A stretch of DNA of 51,132 nucleotides from an uncultured Mediterraneibacter sp. Lineage in GTDB: Bacteria > Bacillota > Clostridia > Lachnospirales > Lachnospiraceae. A model generated the notes under the pieces. It was not told where the DNA came from. It did not search any database and saw only the letters and a list, made by a program, of their open reading frames with translations. Within the stretch, counting starts at the first letter, position 1; every line of letters begins with the position of its first letter. The stretch is from the NCBI GenBank assembly GCA_944381495.1, contig CALWLJ010000024.1:1-51132 (forward strand), given 5' to 3'. Of this stretch, positions 27,301 to 34,288 are shown piece by piece. Made by a program: the position numbers and the translations under genes.

Positions 27301-27660
27301 TATCTGATATCTCAATATAAACTGATTCGGGTCCTTTGGTGCGATCTGCATAAAATCATCATAATAGTCGATTGCCTCGTCAACATTGCCCGTCTTAATA
27401 GCCAGAGTACACAGATGATAAATTACTTTTCTGCTTCCCTCGGCACGGTGATAGGCAATACTCAGGACATCATAACTCTTCTGATATTCCTTATTTTTTT
27501 CATATATATCGCTGACATTGATCAGCATCGTAACATTGCGGACCCGCTTCCATTCAATCTGATCTGCTATCTCCGCAGCCTGCCTGTAGGACCCGTTCTC
27601 CATCAGTTCAAGCATCTGTTCGGTTTTTAGCTTATATTCATACTTATCCACCGCATTCAC
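24397..27660 (-). CDS. TPR, acidic-repeat and degenerate CbxX/SpoVK-like AAA protein (function unknown)
   Basis: I do not know a named gene for this 1087-residue protein. Residues 1-205 form TPR-like helices (YRQAAEIADQIEW, DEAIDYYDDFMQIAP). Residues about 206-800 are an extremely acidic, low-complexity stretch with seven 11-residue repeats near 547-622. The C-terminal part resembles CbbX/SpoVK AAA domains: Walker A GNKGNGKT (about 883-890), a Walker-B-like ALIIEKAG where the usual Asp-Glu is Glu-Lys (about 939-940), and SSNREFRRKF in the arginine-finger region. The pore-loop segment expected between them is missing. It may bind ATP but probably does not hydrolyse it in the usual way. It has no signal peptide, so it is cytoplasmic. 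It is a single gene with its own terminator. A scaffold role is inference. Confidence 0.8.
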   Translation of the reverse strand: MNAVDKYEYKLKTEQMLELMENGSYRQAAEIADQIEWKRVRNVTMLINVSDIYEKNKEYQKSYDVLSIAYHRAEGSRKVIYHLCTLAIKTGNVDEAIDYYDDFMQIAPKDPNQFILRYQILRAQRAPIEQQIEALEEFKKSEYIEEWAYELAKLYQEAGMTAECLEECDDLILWFSEGKYVYKAMELKMQYKPLTPSQQEKYDRRYEKMSSDTEEMPDLEAYTERKAQEEDAVETEAVEVAEEPAAETQDENKKEESEASTSDSGTAGMHILKEAGKKIGDTMRLDEALKKLLHPEKNENEEETPEMSSDDAAEAPGVESEIDDRVNDEHEEPDMTDLEAEIDAIESVADLGMADRIAGTAVPEAGAKVSVSGDMKEIIPDDVEVPVEETEEVEEPESEELEEVDAEILEPEEIAEAEAEPLESEETEEVEGEILDVEEAEAEPLESEEIEEADAEALDDEENETADMIGEDTQITGQMSLEDILEGWDSQTVDQVGEENQDISEEDILEEDFSEPEDISTQQGSDEDSMSGNESIETVEEFDAIEYGEAEDLDEADYEEAEDLDEADYEEAEDLDEADYEEAEDLDEADYEEAEDLDEADYEEAEDLDEADYEEAEDLDETDAEEVVENASAKKTEPILPPDIQRLIDEIEGVVPPEEEVAKPVRTRKIDNTPTENMGKVADELRLDDMDLEDAEDYEEDEEYFSDDDYDTGFIPDEDEPEDNESGEEYDRLFDDDDYEGEAPDLEEEFRINPDHGTEPDDREIPDDDDDIMDIMSSATTPLSRKETAKLIATGKTSPLPLDEISDALSMTDTGFIVRARYDLSGQSGKGPRPTLTEEQKKLFSYFVPVRGMSEQLVDVLEQDKNCTNRKGTSRTGNLLIIGNKGNGKTVLAVDVVKAIQKQRKIHQGKVAIVTGESLNKKKISDIFAKLHGGALIIEKAGKMNEKTVARLNKAMEKDTGELLVVLEEQRKPLDRLLSSNREFRRKFTSRLEVPIFINDELVTFGQTYAQENGYRIDEMGILALYSKIDSLQREDHAVTVAEVKDVMDEAIRHSQKASAKKLVKRVFGKNTDDADRILLSEKDFNI
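25797..26020 (-). repeat. Tandem 33-bp repeat encoding an 11-residue acidic unit
   Basis: Seven head-to-tail copies encode the unit EEAEDLDEADY with changes only at the ends. At DNA level two variants alternate (CGGCTTCATCCAGATCTTC and CAGCTTCATCCAAATCCTC types), which shows a 66-bp second-order duplication. Copy number is likely to vary between strains by slippage. Confidence 0.92.
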
Positions 27661-27761
27661 CTCATCGAAAATATTATTTCATCGATCAATTTGCTCATCT
27701 TTATGTTTCTGGCGTAAGCCGATACTCTTTCAATAGTTTACCATATGAGACCCGTTCTGTC

Positions 27762-27797
27762 AAAAAAATGCATCCTCAATTGACATTGAAGATGCAT
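27762..27797 (-). terminator. Terminator of a cryptic leftward transcript
   Basis: ATGCATCCTCAAT (27768-27780) and ATTGAAGATGCAT (27785-27797) form a 13-bp stem, with one G-U pair in the minus-strand RNA and a 4-base loop, followed by seven Us. No long gene precedes it, so it must end the transcript started at 28548-28576 or one running from the kinase gene. Confidence 0.85.
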
Positions 27798-28541
27798 TTT
27801 ATGTTTTATTTAATTGTTTCATAATTTTTATTTTATATTTGATATCGGAGGCAAATGCTTGATTACGTTCCTGTAAGACCTCTGCCGTCTGTTATTTAAT
27901 TCATCTCTGATTCTCAGATCTCTTCTCAAAATTATTTTCCTTAGAAAACTTCTTCTTCAAAAATTCCTCTTCTGTAATCTTCTTTTTCTTAAATAACAAT
28001 TGAGGTTTATAGCAAAATCCCCTTTTCTGCTCTCGCTTCTTTCCGGGTATTATCTTATGTCTTAAACCGTACCCAAGTTATTATTCCTATAATCTTTCAT
28101 CTGAAGCAGTATCCTTACCCGATATTCCTACACATTACTGAATTATTGCTTCTATAACTATGTACATTTAATATAAGATAACAATCTACTCAATGTTTCT
28201 TTACACATCTTTCGAAATTTTACTAAATGTGGTATCTATATTCAATACGTCTGCAAATGTTAAATCATTTGATTATTTATCCAGATTCCGAACTCTCCGA
28301 CCAAATCTTTTCATTCTGCTTATTTCTGGATCGTTAATCTTTTGTATCAGCAAAGGTCTCTTTCTTCACAGGAACTTACATTTGCCGTACCACTGACATA
28401 TTGATTATTAACTGAAACTATACTGTCCATGGGACCCATCCTCCTGTTGCCTTTTATTTTTAATCTAATCGAACACCTGATATATTGTGTTCTCTTAGAT
28501 AAATATCCTTTTGAGATGTTTTGTTGTATCTCTTTTGGATT
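27798..28541 (-). pseudogene. Cryptic transcription unit: decayed gene or noncoding RNA
   Basis: This 740-base stretch is bounded by a near-consensus promoter and a strong terminator on the minus strand, yet no frame stays open beyond about 35 codons in the middle. Protein-like pieces occur in different frames, for example KRFGRRVRNLDK, LTFADVLNIDTTFSKISK and KKKKITEEEFLKKKF near the 3' end. These suggest a coding gene broken by several frameshifts and stops. The 5' end keeps a ribosome site and a 27-codon ORF, listed separately. A functional RNA or a small-peptide gene with a long 3' region are alternatives. Confidence 0.5.
28347..28430 (-). CDS. 27-codon ORF with strong ribosome site (peptide or remnant)
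   Basis: The ATG at 28430 has AGGAGG (28440-28445 on the minus strand) with 9-base spacing and lies about 110 bases behind a near-consensus promoter. The peptide starts MDSIVSVNNQYVSG and ends in ERDLC. The start resembles the N-termini of some Lachnospiraceae proteins of unknown function (SIVSVNNQY-type). It is therefore most likely the intact beginning of a decayed gene, although a two-cysteine peptide product cannot be excluded. Confidence 0.45.
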   Translation of the reverse strand: MDSIVSVNNQYVSGTANVSSCEERDLC

Positions 28542-28547
28542 GATTTA

Positions 28548-28576
28548 ATAATACCACCGGACCCCGATTTTGTCAA
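28548..28576 (-). promoter_or_regulatory. Near-consensus sigma-A promoter with UP element
   Basis: TTGACA (28571-28576, minus) and TATTAT (28548-28553) are separated by exactly 17 bases. The region upstream on that strand (28577-28640) is almost pure A/T, as in UP elements. It fires leftward into the region without a long gene. Confidence 0.8.
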
Positions 28577-28671
28577 CACATTTTTTGTTTTTTATTTTAA
28601 TAATTTTAAAATAATTAAAATATTCTGTATTTATCAGAAAATTCTGTATTTTTTAAAAATCCGAATTGTAT

Positions 28672-30075
28672 TTATATTGCCATGCTTACTCCGGACGGAT
28701 AAAAATCAGAGATTGTAAAACGTATCTCCACGGTAAATACATGATTTTCTTCTATCGTATACATTTCACCCTGGTGCATCTGTATCATTTTCTCTGTGCT
28801 TTTCAGACCGATCCGGTTGCTCTCCACATCTTCTTCCGTCTGCCTGACTGCATTTGTCAGAGTGATCTCAAGCCGGCCTCTCACAGGTGCTGCCTGCACG
28901 ACAACCGGAGCTTTCTTGTCTCCGTACTTTAATATATTAGAAAAAAGATTGCTGAAAATACGTTTCAGCATGACTTCGTCTCCGGAAAAGGAACAGTCCG
29001 GAAGCCGGATATCCTGTTCAACAGCAAATCCTGCCAGACTGATAAAATCGCAGTTTTCTGCCAGGATCCCCTGCAGGATGGAGAGCGGCATCTTTCTAAG
29101 CTCAGGTACCTCATTTTCTTCAAATACAAGTGCATATTCAAACATCCGGTCTGTCAGTGTCCGGATATCCTCTGTTTTCCCGAGACATCTCTCGATAAAT
29201 TCCTCCTGCTGCTCCGGGTCGGCTCGTTTCAGTCTAAGCACCTCCAGATAACCATTGAGAACAGTGAGAGGCGTCCTCAGATCATGCGACATGGCTGTGA
29301 TCAGATCCTGGTTGGCCTTGCGGCTCTCTGTCTCTTTCTCAATATTTTCCTGAAGGGTGCGGCGCATGGAATCCAGTTCAGCGGCAAGGATCCCCACCTC
29401 ATCTTCCCCGCATGCGGGCACCGGGCGGGCCAGATCTCCCAGGGACATCCTGACAATGGATTCCTTTACACAGAAAATCCGTTTCATCACTCTTCCCATA
29501 TAGATCAAAATGCTGCACAGAAAAAGGGAGCCGCAGAAGATCAGGCAGAATACTGTATAAGGAAAAGTAAAGTAAGTCCTGTGATAAGAACGGTACTCTA
29601 CAAGATATGTGCCGTTCTTAAATTCAACGGAGGCATTCCCCAGTTTTTCTCCCAGCAGCTGCATACTCTTATAGGTATATGTTCCGTAAAGGAAATCTGC
29701 AATGGCTCCTCCCATATTTCCCACTCTGAACATGCCGTCTTCTTCACCGAAGATCGATATCATCGTATATTTGTCACAGACCGCATCAAAGAACGGAGCC
29801 ATCTCCTCTGTTCCCGCCCCATCCTCCATCTCAGGAACTGTATATTTTTTCGCTTCCGCCTCAAGCTTTTCAAGAAATTTTTCCTCGTTGAAGAATGTAA
29901 CGATCCCGGTCTTTTCCAGAAATATGCATACGTCCTGCTGTCTGGTCCACAGAAAATAATAAAGGCTGATGCTTACAGCCGCCATGATCACCACCAGCAC
30001 TGCCAGCTTTGTACGGATCCGCCATTTTCGCAGCCGGTGGGCCTGAAAAAGTCCTTTCACACGATCTTTAATCAC
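28672..30075 (-). CDS. Membrane sensor histidine kinase
   Basis: The 467-residue protein has an N-terminal membrane helix, an extracellular sensor loop of about 130 residues, a second helix near 185, and then a HAMP region, the H-box AMSHDLRTPLTVL (His about 264) and an N-box NLFSNILKYG. The nucleotide-binding end is of the reduced kind seen in VanS-like kinases: SNRIGLKST stands for the G2 box, and the classic G1 DxGxG is absent. It begins with GTG at 30075. The reading frame of the response regulator, if read through its TAG, would overlap this start by 8 bases, which shows the two were once translationally coupled. Confidence 0.9.
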   Translation of the reverse strand: MIKDRVKGLFQAHRLRKWRIRTKLAVLVVIMAAVSISLYYFLWTRQQDVCIFLEKTGIVTFFNEEKFLEKLEAEAKKYTVPEMEDGAGTEEMAPFFDAVCDKYTMISIFGEEDGMFRVGNMGGAIADFLYGTYTYKSMQLLGEKLGNASVEFKNGTYLVEYRSYHRTYFTFPYTVFCLIFCGSLFLCSILIYMGRVMKRIFCVKESIVRMSLGDLARPVPACGEDEVGILAAELDSMRRTLQENIEKETESRKANQDLITAMSHDLRTPLTVLNGYLEVLRLKRADPEQQEEFIERCLGKTEDIRTLTDRMFEYALVFEENEVPELRKMPLSILQGILAENCDFISLAGFAVEQDIRLPDCSFSGDEVMLKRIFSNLFSNILKYGDKKAPVVVQAAPVRGRLEITLTNAVRQTEEDVESNRIGLKSTEKMIQMHQGEMYTIEENHVFTVEIRFTISDFYPSGVSMAI

Positions 30076-30136
30076 AGCGGTACCCCCTTCCCCATACTGT
30101 TCTGATCCATGTAGGATTCCCCGGATCCGGCTCGAT

Positions 30137-30820
30137 CTACCGCCGCAGGTTCCGGATGTGGACCATGACTGTATTGGCGGCGCCGTAATAGTAGGGCTCG
30201 CCCCATACCGACTCGTAGAGGTGCTCCGCGGAAAAGATCTGACGGCGGTTCTTTACGAGAAGATGAAGCAGGGCGTACTCCGTATCTGTCAGATCCACGA
30301 CCATTCCGTTCTTTGTCACAGTCTCCGCCGACTCATCGATCTCCAGCTCATGAAACCGGATGACATTCTTCTCAGTATGCTTCTTCCCATTTTCAGAAGT
30401 ATTTTCTTTACCTCCGGCAGTATCATTTTTACCCTGATAGACCTGATACCGGCGGATCAGAGCCTTCGACCGGCTGACCAGCTCATTATAGGAAAAAGGC
30501 TTGGCCAGATAGTCATCCCCTCCGCTGGAGAATCCCAGCATCTTATCTCCCTCCTGTGTCCTGGCGCTCAGGAAAAGGATCGGCGCATTGCTGTTTTTCC
30601 TGATCTCCCGGCAGGTCTGATAACCGTTCATCCCCGGCATCATGATATCGAGGATGATCAGGTCATATTCTGCTGTCTCTGTCTGTTTCAGAGCTGATGC
30701 TCCGTCTCTGGCCTCATCTATTTCATAACCTTCGCCGCCCAGCAGGATATGCAGGATTTCCCTGATCTCCGGATTGTCATCTACAACGAGGATGCGTGCA
30801 GTTGTCTGTGGTGTCTCCAT
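30137..30820 (-). CDS. OmpR/VanR-family response regulator, cut short by an in-frame TAG
   Basis: The receiver domain (residues 1-120) is complete, with the acidic pair VVDD, phospho-acceptor Asp-58 in LIILDIMMPG and Lys in LAKPFSY. The winged-helix output domain starts near residue 145 and stops at NTVMVHIRNLRR, because codon 228 is TAG (30137-30139). After it the frame continues as IEPDPGNP...TVWGRGYRCD to a TAA at 30068-30070, which is exactly the normal OmpR C-terminus including the wing. So 22 residues are lost from an otherwise normal 250-residue protein. The wing contacts DNA, so the product is probably impaired unless the amber codon is suppressed. It may also be a sequencing error. 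Confidence 0.9.
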   Translation of the reverse strand: METPQTTARILVVDDNPEIREILHILLGGEGYEIDEARDGASALKQTETAEYDLIILDIMMPGMNGYQTCREIRKNSNAPILFLSARTQEGDKMLGFSSGGDDYLAKPFSYNELVSRSKALIRRYQVYQGKNDTAGGKENTSENGKKHTEKNVIRFHELEIDESAETVTKNGMVVDLTDTEYALLHLLVKNRRQIFSAEHLYESVWGEPYYYGAANTVMVHIRNLRR

Positions 30821-30922
30821 TTTGTTCCCTCTCTTTTATGTCTTCCTTTTTCTTAATTCCCGTGAACAACGAGCCAAGCAGATATGCTTGTACCGGGGTC
30901 TTTGACTGAAGTATACACGATT

Positions 30923-30990
30923 TTAAGATTTCTGTACTCCCTTCTTAAGAATTCTTTAGAAACTCTTGGGGGATATATTAAGAAACAGAT
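30923..30990. promoter_or_regulatory. Phased TTAAGA repeats between the two-component system and yfhO-like operon
   Basis: TTAAGA occurs at 30923, 30945 and 30978, so the intervals are 22 and 33 bases, both whole helical turns. Related TTTAGA (30955) and TAAGAT (30993) lie between and after. On the minus strand the first boxes lie upstream of a TATACT (near 30911-30916) without a -35 box. This fits direct-repeat operators of an OmpR-type regulator that controls both directions. Confidence 0.5.
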
Positions 30991-31036
30991 TCTAAGATTA
31001 GGCACGTAAGAACATTGAAACACGAGGGATCACACG

Positions 31037-33793
31037 ATGATAAAGACAACTGTTTTCAAAAATATAATTTCCGGAACGCATGAAACTTCCCATCTGAAGA
31101 AGAAACGAAACGACTGGCGTACTCTTCTGCCTTGCCTACTTTTTCCGGCAGCGCTCATCCTGCTATTTATACTGCTCATTGTACTGTCGATACCGGAGGG
31201 CTGTATCTTCGGCTCTCATACGGACTGGCTGAGCCAGCACGCTGCTCTTGCAGAGACTATCCGGGACGCCTGCCTGGAGCAGAAGACGCTGCTCCCGTCC
31301 TGGCTGGATCTGGGCGGCGGAGCAAATGGATTTCAGTTCTCCTATTATGGATTTCTCCGGCCGGATATCCTGATCGGATGTCTGCTGCCGCAGGTGCCCA
31401 TGGTGAAGATCCTGATCGGATATATGCTGGCCGTATATCTCGCATCCGTTCTGCTGGTCTGGCACTGGCTAAGGTGCGAAAACATCCGGCCCGTCACTGC
31501 ATTTGCAGGAAGTGTACTGTTCATGACCGCAGGCTGCATGTTCCATATGCACCGTCAGGTTATGTTTGTCAACTACATGCCGTTCCTGATCCTTGCCTTT
31601 CTGTGTATCCGGAAAAGAAAGTTTCGCTGGCTGCCGATCTGCCTGACGCTTATCTTCCTGAGCAGCTTCTATTATTCCGGAGCCGCACTGGCCGCTGTGG
31701 GATGGTACTGGTACAGGACAGAAGGGAAAGAATATTTCCGGAAATATTTTCTCAGAGGATATGTGCCGGCTGCCCTGCTGTCTGTGGCAATGGCAGGCGC
31801 TCTGCTCATTCCCACCGGACTTATCCTGCTGGAACACCGCAGAGGCGGCTCCGGCGTCAATCTGGCGGAACTGTTCGCCCCCAATCCGGTCCTGAACAAT
31901 ATCCTGTTCAACGAATACGGCATGGGCCTGACGCTGGTCTGCCTGTATGCCATTCTCGCGGGGCTGGCAAGGAGAAAATTCCGGATAGACAGCATCCTGT
32001 TTCTGCTGCTGGGGATGTTCGGCATCTTTTCCTACATTTTAAACGGTGCTCTTTATTCCAGGCCGAAGATACTGATCCCTTTCATGCCTCTGGTAATCCT
32101 GCACTGCGTCAGGTTTCTGCAGGACGCAGCCGCCGGAGCATCCGATGAGGGTGTCTCTTTATCCGAACGCAGAAAGCACAGAGCATTTCCCACATGGCCA
32201 TTTCTGATCATGATTCCTGTCAGTCTCCTCTGGGTCAGCCAGGTTCAGTTTCCATGGATCATGACAGAACTGATCCTGCTGCTTCTGGCATGTCTGGTCA
32301 TGAAGTTTTACTACGGCAGACCACAGCCCTTGCAGGGAAGAGCTCCGCTTCTTGCCGGAACACTCTGTTCGCTGCTCATCCTCATTGCCCCGACAGGAAT
32401 GTATCTGACGACCGCAGGGACCGAAGACTGGGTCAGGAGAGCAGAAGTCTCCGATGACTCCTCTGGCATAGCCGGAGATGAAGCGGCGGAAAAGGAATTG
32501 TCCGGAGGAAACGGAGGGCAGGATCTCCGGCAGATTTACCGGGCCGGAAGTCTGCTCGAACCGCTGGCCGACTGTAATAAACTATCCCCAGAAGGACCGT
32601 CCCGGAGCACCATGTACTCCTCAGTGACAAACTATGTGTATTCAGACTTTTACTACGACACGCTGATGACACCCATCCGAATCAACAACCGGGTAGCAAT
32701 ACTCCCATCCCTCAATCCCTTTATGCTGGATCTCATGGGGGTCCGCTATCTGGAAACTGACGTGGCCCATATACCGGCCGGATACACGGCTGTCCGCCAG
32801 TCAGGAGACAAAGTTCTGGCTGAAAATACTCAGGTGCTTCCTATTGCATATTTCACAGATGATCTGTTTCCGGAATCAGAATATAACCGTCTGGATCCAT
32901 ATGAAAAACTGGATATCCTCACCCGCTATACAGTGACAAATATGAAGAGTACAGCTGAGGGTACGGATGGTAAAGCGGAAAATTTTATGGAAGATTTTCT
33001 TCCGGAACTGTCTCTGGAACCCGGCGAAACCATTACGGACGGGATGAAGATAGATAAGGCTTCCGGCGGATATGAGATTTCCGCGGAAAAGGAATGCACT
33101 CTGAAACTGGCCGTCTCCAACGCGCCTGCGGACAAGATCCTTCTGCTGCAGTTCCATGTAGAGAACTTGTCCCGGAAAGCAGTGGTCATCGATATCAACG
33201 ATATCCGCAACAAACTGTCCGGGCCGTCCGCTCCATATCCTAACGGGAACGAATGCTTCCACTATCAGTTCTGCCCCACACCCGGGGAAGGAGTTGAGAG
33301 CCTGGAGATTACATTTTCCAAGGGACACTATATACTGCGGGATATCAGATGGCTGGCATATGATGTAAACCACTTTTCAGATAAATCAGTCACACCGCTG
33401 ATCCCGGTGTCAGAGGAAAGTCTGCCTGAGGGCAATGATGGGGCAGGATCCAGCGGAATGCCCGCAGATTCCGGACGGGTATCTGAAGGATCCCATCTTG
33501 TGCTTGCGGGTACTGTAACGGCAGATTCGGACGGGCTCTTCGCCACATCCATCCCGCTCCAGAACGGGCTGGAAATCCTGGTGGATGGAAAGGCCGGAGA
33601 GATCATGAAAGTAAATGAAGCCTTTGCCGGGACATGGCTGAAGGAGGGAACTCATTTCATCGAGATCCGATTCTCTCCGCCGGGGAAAACTGCCGGCATC
33701 CTGATCAGCCTGCTGGCTCTGGCAGGATACGCGGGATTTCTCATATGGGATATCCGGATAAGGAAAGTTCAGAAGATGGAAAATCCAGCATGA
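31037..33793 (+). CDS. YfhO-family membrane glycosyltransferase
   Basis: This polytopic membrane protein of 918 residues carries about 12 to 14 hydrophobic segments. A large outside part (about residues 450-880) precedes a final helix and basic tail. The first loop has the family hallmark FGSHTDWLSQHAALAETIRD, with acidic residues typical of GT-C enzymes that use polyprenyl-phosphate sugars. In Bacilli YfhO works with CsbB and a GtrA-type flippase to put sugars on lipoteichoic acid. Both partners follow in this operon, which makes the role here likely. The target polymer is unknown. The ribosome site is GAGGGAT before the ATG at 31037. Confidence 0.88.
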   Translation: MIKTTVFKNIISGTHETSHLKKKRNDWRTLLPCLLFPAALILLFILLIVLSIPEGCIFGSHTDWLSQHAALAETIRDACLEQKTLLPSWLDLGGGANGFQFSYYGFLRPDILIGCLLPQVPMVKILIGYMLAVYLASVLLVWHWLRCENIRPVTAFAGSVLFMTAGCMFHMHRQVMFVNYMPFLILAFLCIRKRKFRWLPICLTLIFLSSFYYSGAALAAVGWYWYRTEGKEYFRKYFLRGYVPAALLSVAMAGALLIPTGLILLEHRRGGSGVNLAELFAPNPVLNNILFNEYGMGLTLVCLYAILAGLARRKFRIDSILFLLLGMFGIFSYILNGALYSRPKILIPFMPLVILHCVRFLQDAAAGASDEGVSLSERRKHRAFPTWPFLIMIPVSLLWVSQVQFPWIMTELILLLLACLVMKFYYGRPQPLQGRAPLLAGTLCSLLILIAPTGMYLTTAGTEDWVRRAEVSDDSSGIAGDEAAEKELSGGNGGQDLRQIYRAGSLLEPLADCNKLSPEGPSRSTMYSSVTNYVYSDFYYDTLMTPIRINNRVAILPSLNPFMLDLMGVRYLETDVAHIPAGYTAVRQSGDKVLAENTQVLPIAYFTDDLFPESEYNRLDPYEKLDILTRYTVTNMKSTAEGTDGKAENFMEDFLPELSLEPGETITDGMKIDKASGGYEISAEKECTLKLAVSNAPADKILLLQFHVENLSRKAVVIDINDIRNKLSGPSAPYPNGNECFHYQFCPTPGEGVESLEITFSKGHYILRDIRWLAYDVNHFSDKSVTPLIPVSEESLPEGNDGAGSSGMPADSGRVSEGSHLVLAGTVTADSDGLFATSIPLQNGLEILVDGKAGEIMKVNEAFAGTWLKEGTHFIEIRFSPPGKTAGILISLLALAGYAGFLIWDIRIRKVQKMENPA

Positions 33794-33895
33794 TTTTGAG
33801 ATTAGAGGATCCGATGTCTGCGGGAACCGTCAAATGGACATGCGAGCATGTCCGCCCGGCACGCTGACAGCAAGACTAATAAGGAGGAGAGTATC

Positions 33896-34288
33896 ATGAA
33901 GATAAAAAAGGAATTCATCACATACATCATCAGTGGAGGACTGACTACAGGCGTCAACTACGCACTGTATGCCGGGCTTCTCTGGACGGGGTTACCCTGG
34001 CTGGCAACAAACAGCATTGCCTGGGCGGGCGCCGTACTGACCGCATACGGGCTGAACCGAAAATGGGTGTTTCGCTCCCGAAACCGGATCTGGCAGGAGT
34101 TTCCTTCCTTTGCAGCTCTGCGGTTTGTCACACTTGTCATTGAAAATATCCTGCTCTGGCTGCTCATCGACCAGATGCATATCATGCCGTTTCCGGCTAA
34201 GATAGCGGTCAGCGTTGTAACGGTGATTGGAAATTATATTCTCTGCAAATATGGAGTGTTTAAGAAGGAGGAGGTCTGTCATGGATAA
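33896..34288 (+). CDS. GtrA/GtcA-family polyprenyl-phosphate sugar flippase
   Basis: The protein has 130 residues and four membrane helices, with the family motifs FITYIISGGLTTGVNYALY, LNRKWVFRS and IGNYILCKYGVF. GtrA proteins are thought to turn undecaprenyl-phosphate-linked sugars across the membrane. The start at 33896 has AAGGAGGAGA in front; an earlier in-frame ATG at 33848 has none. The gene overlaps the next by 8 bases, so the two are translated together. Confidence 0.92.
   Translation: MKIKKEFITYIISGGLTTGVNYALYAGLLWTGLPWLATNSIAWAGAVLTAYGLNRKWVFRSRNRIWQEFPSFAALRFVTLVIENILLWLLIDQMHIMPFPAKIAVSVVTVIGNYILCKYGVFKKEEVCHG

Noticed and set aside
28193-28396. 67-codon plus-strand ORF in the AT-rich region
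   Set aside because: It has no ribosome site and runs against the promoter and terminator signals, which are on the minus strand.
30137-30139. Genome-wide reading of TAG as an amino acid
   Set aside because: guaA and other genes in the window end normally at TAG, so a recoded genome is unlikely. A local mutation or error explains the response regulator.
33848-33895. Extended N-terminus for the GtrA-type gene
   Set aside because: The earlier ATG lacks a ribosome site, while AAGGAGGAGA stands before the ATG at 33896.
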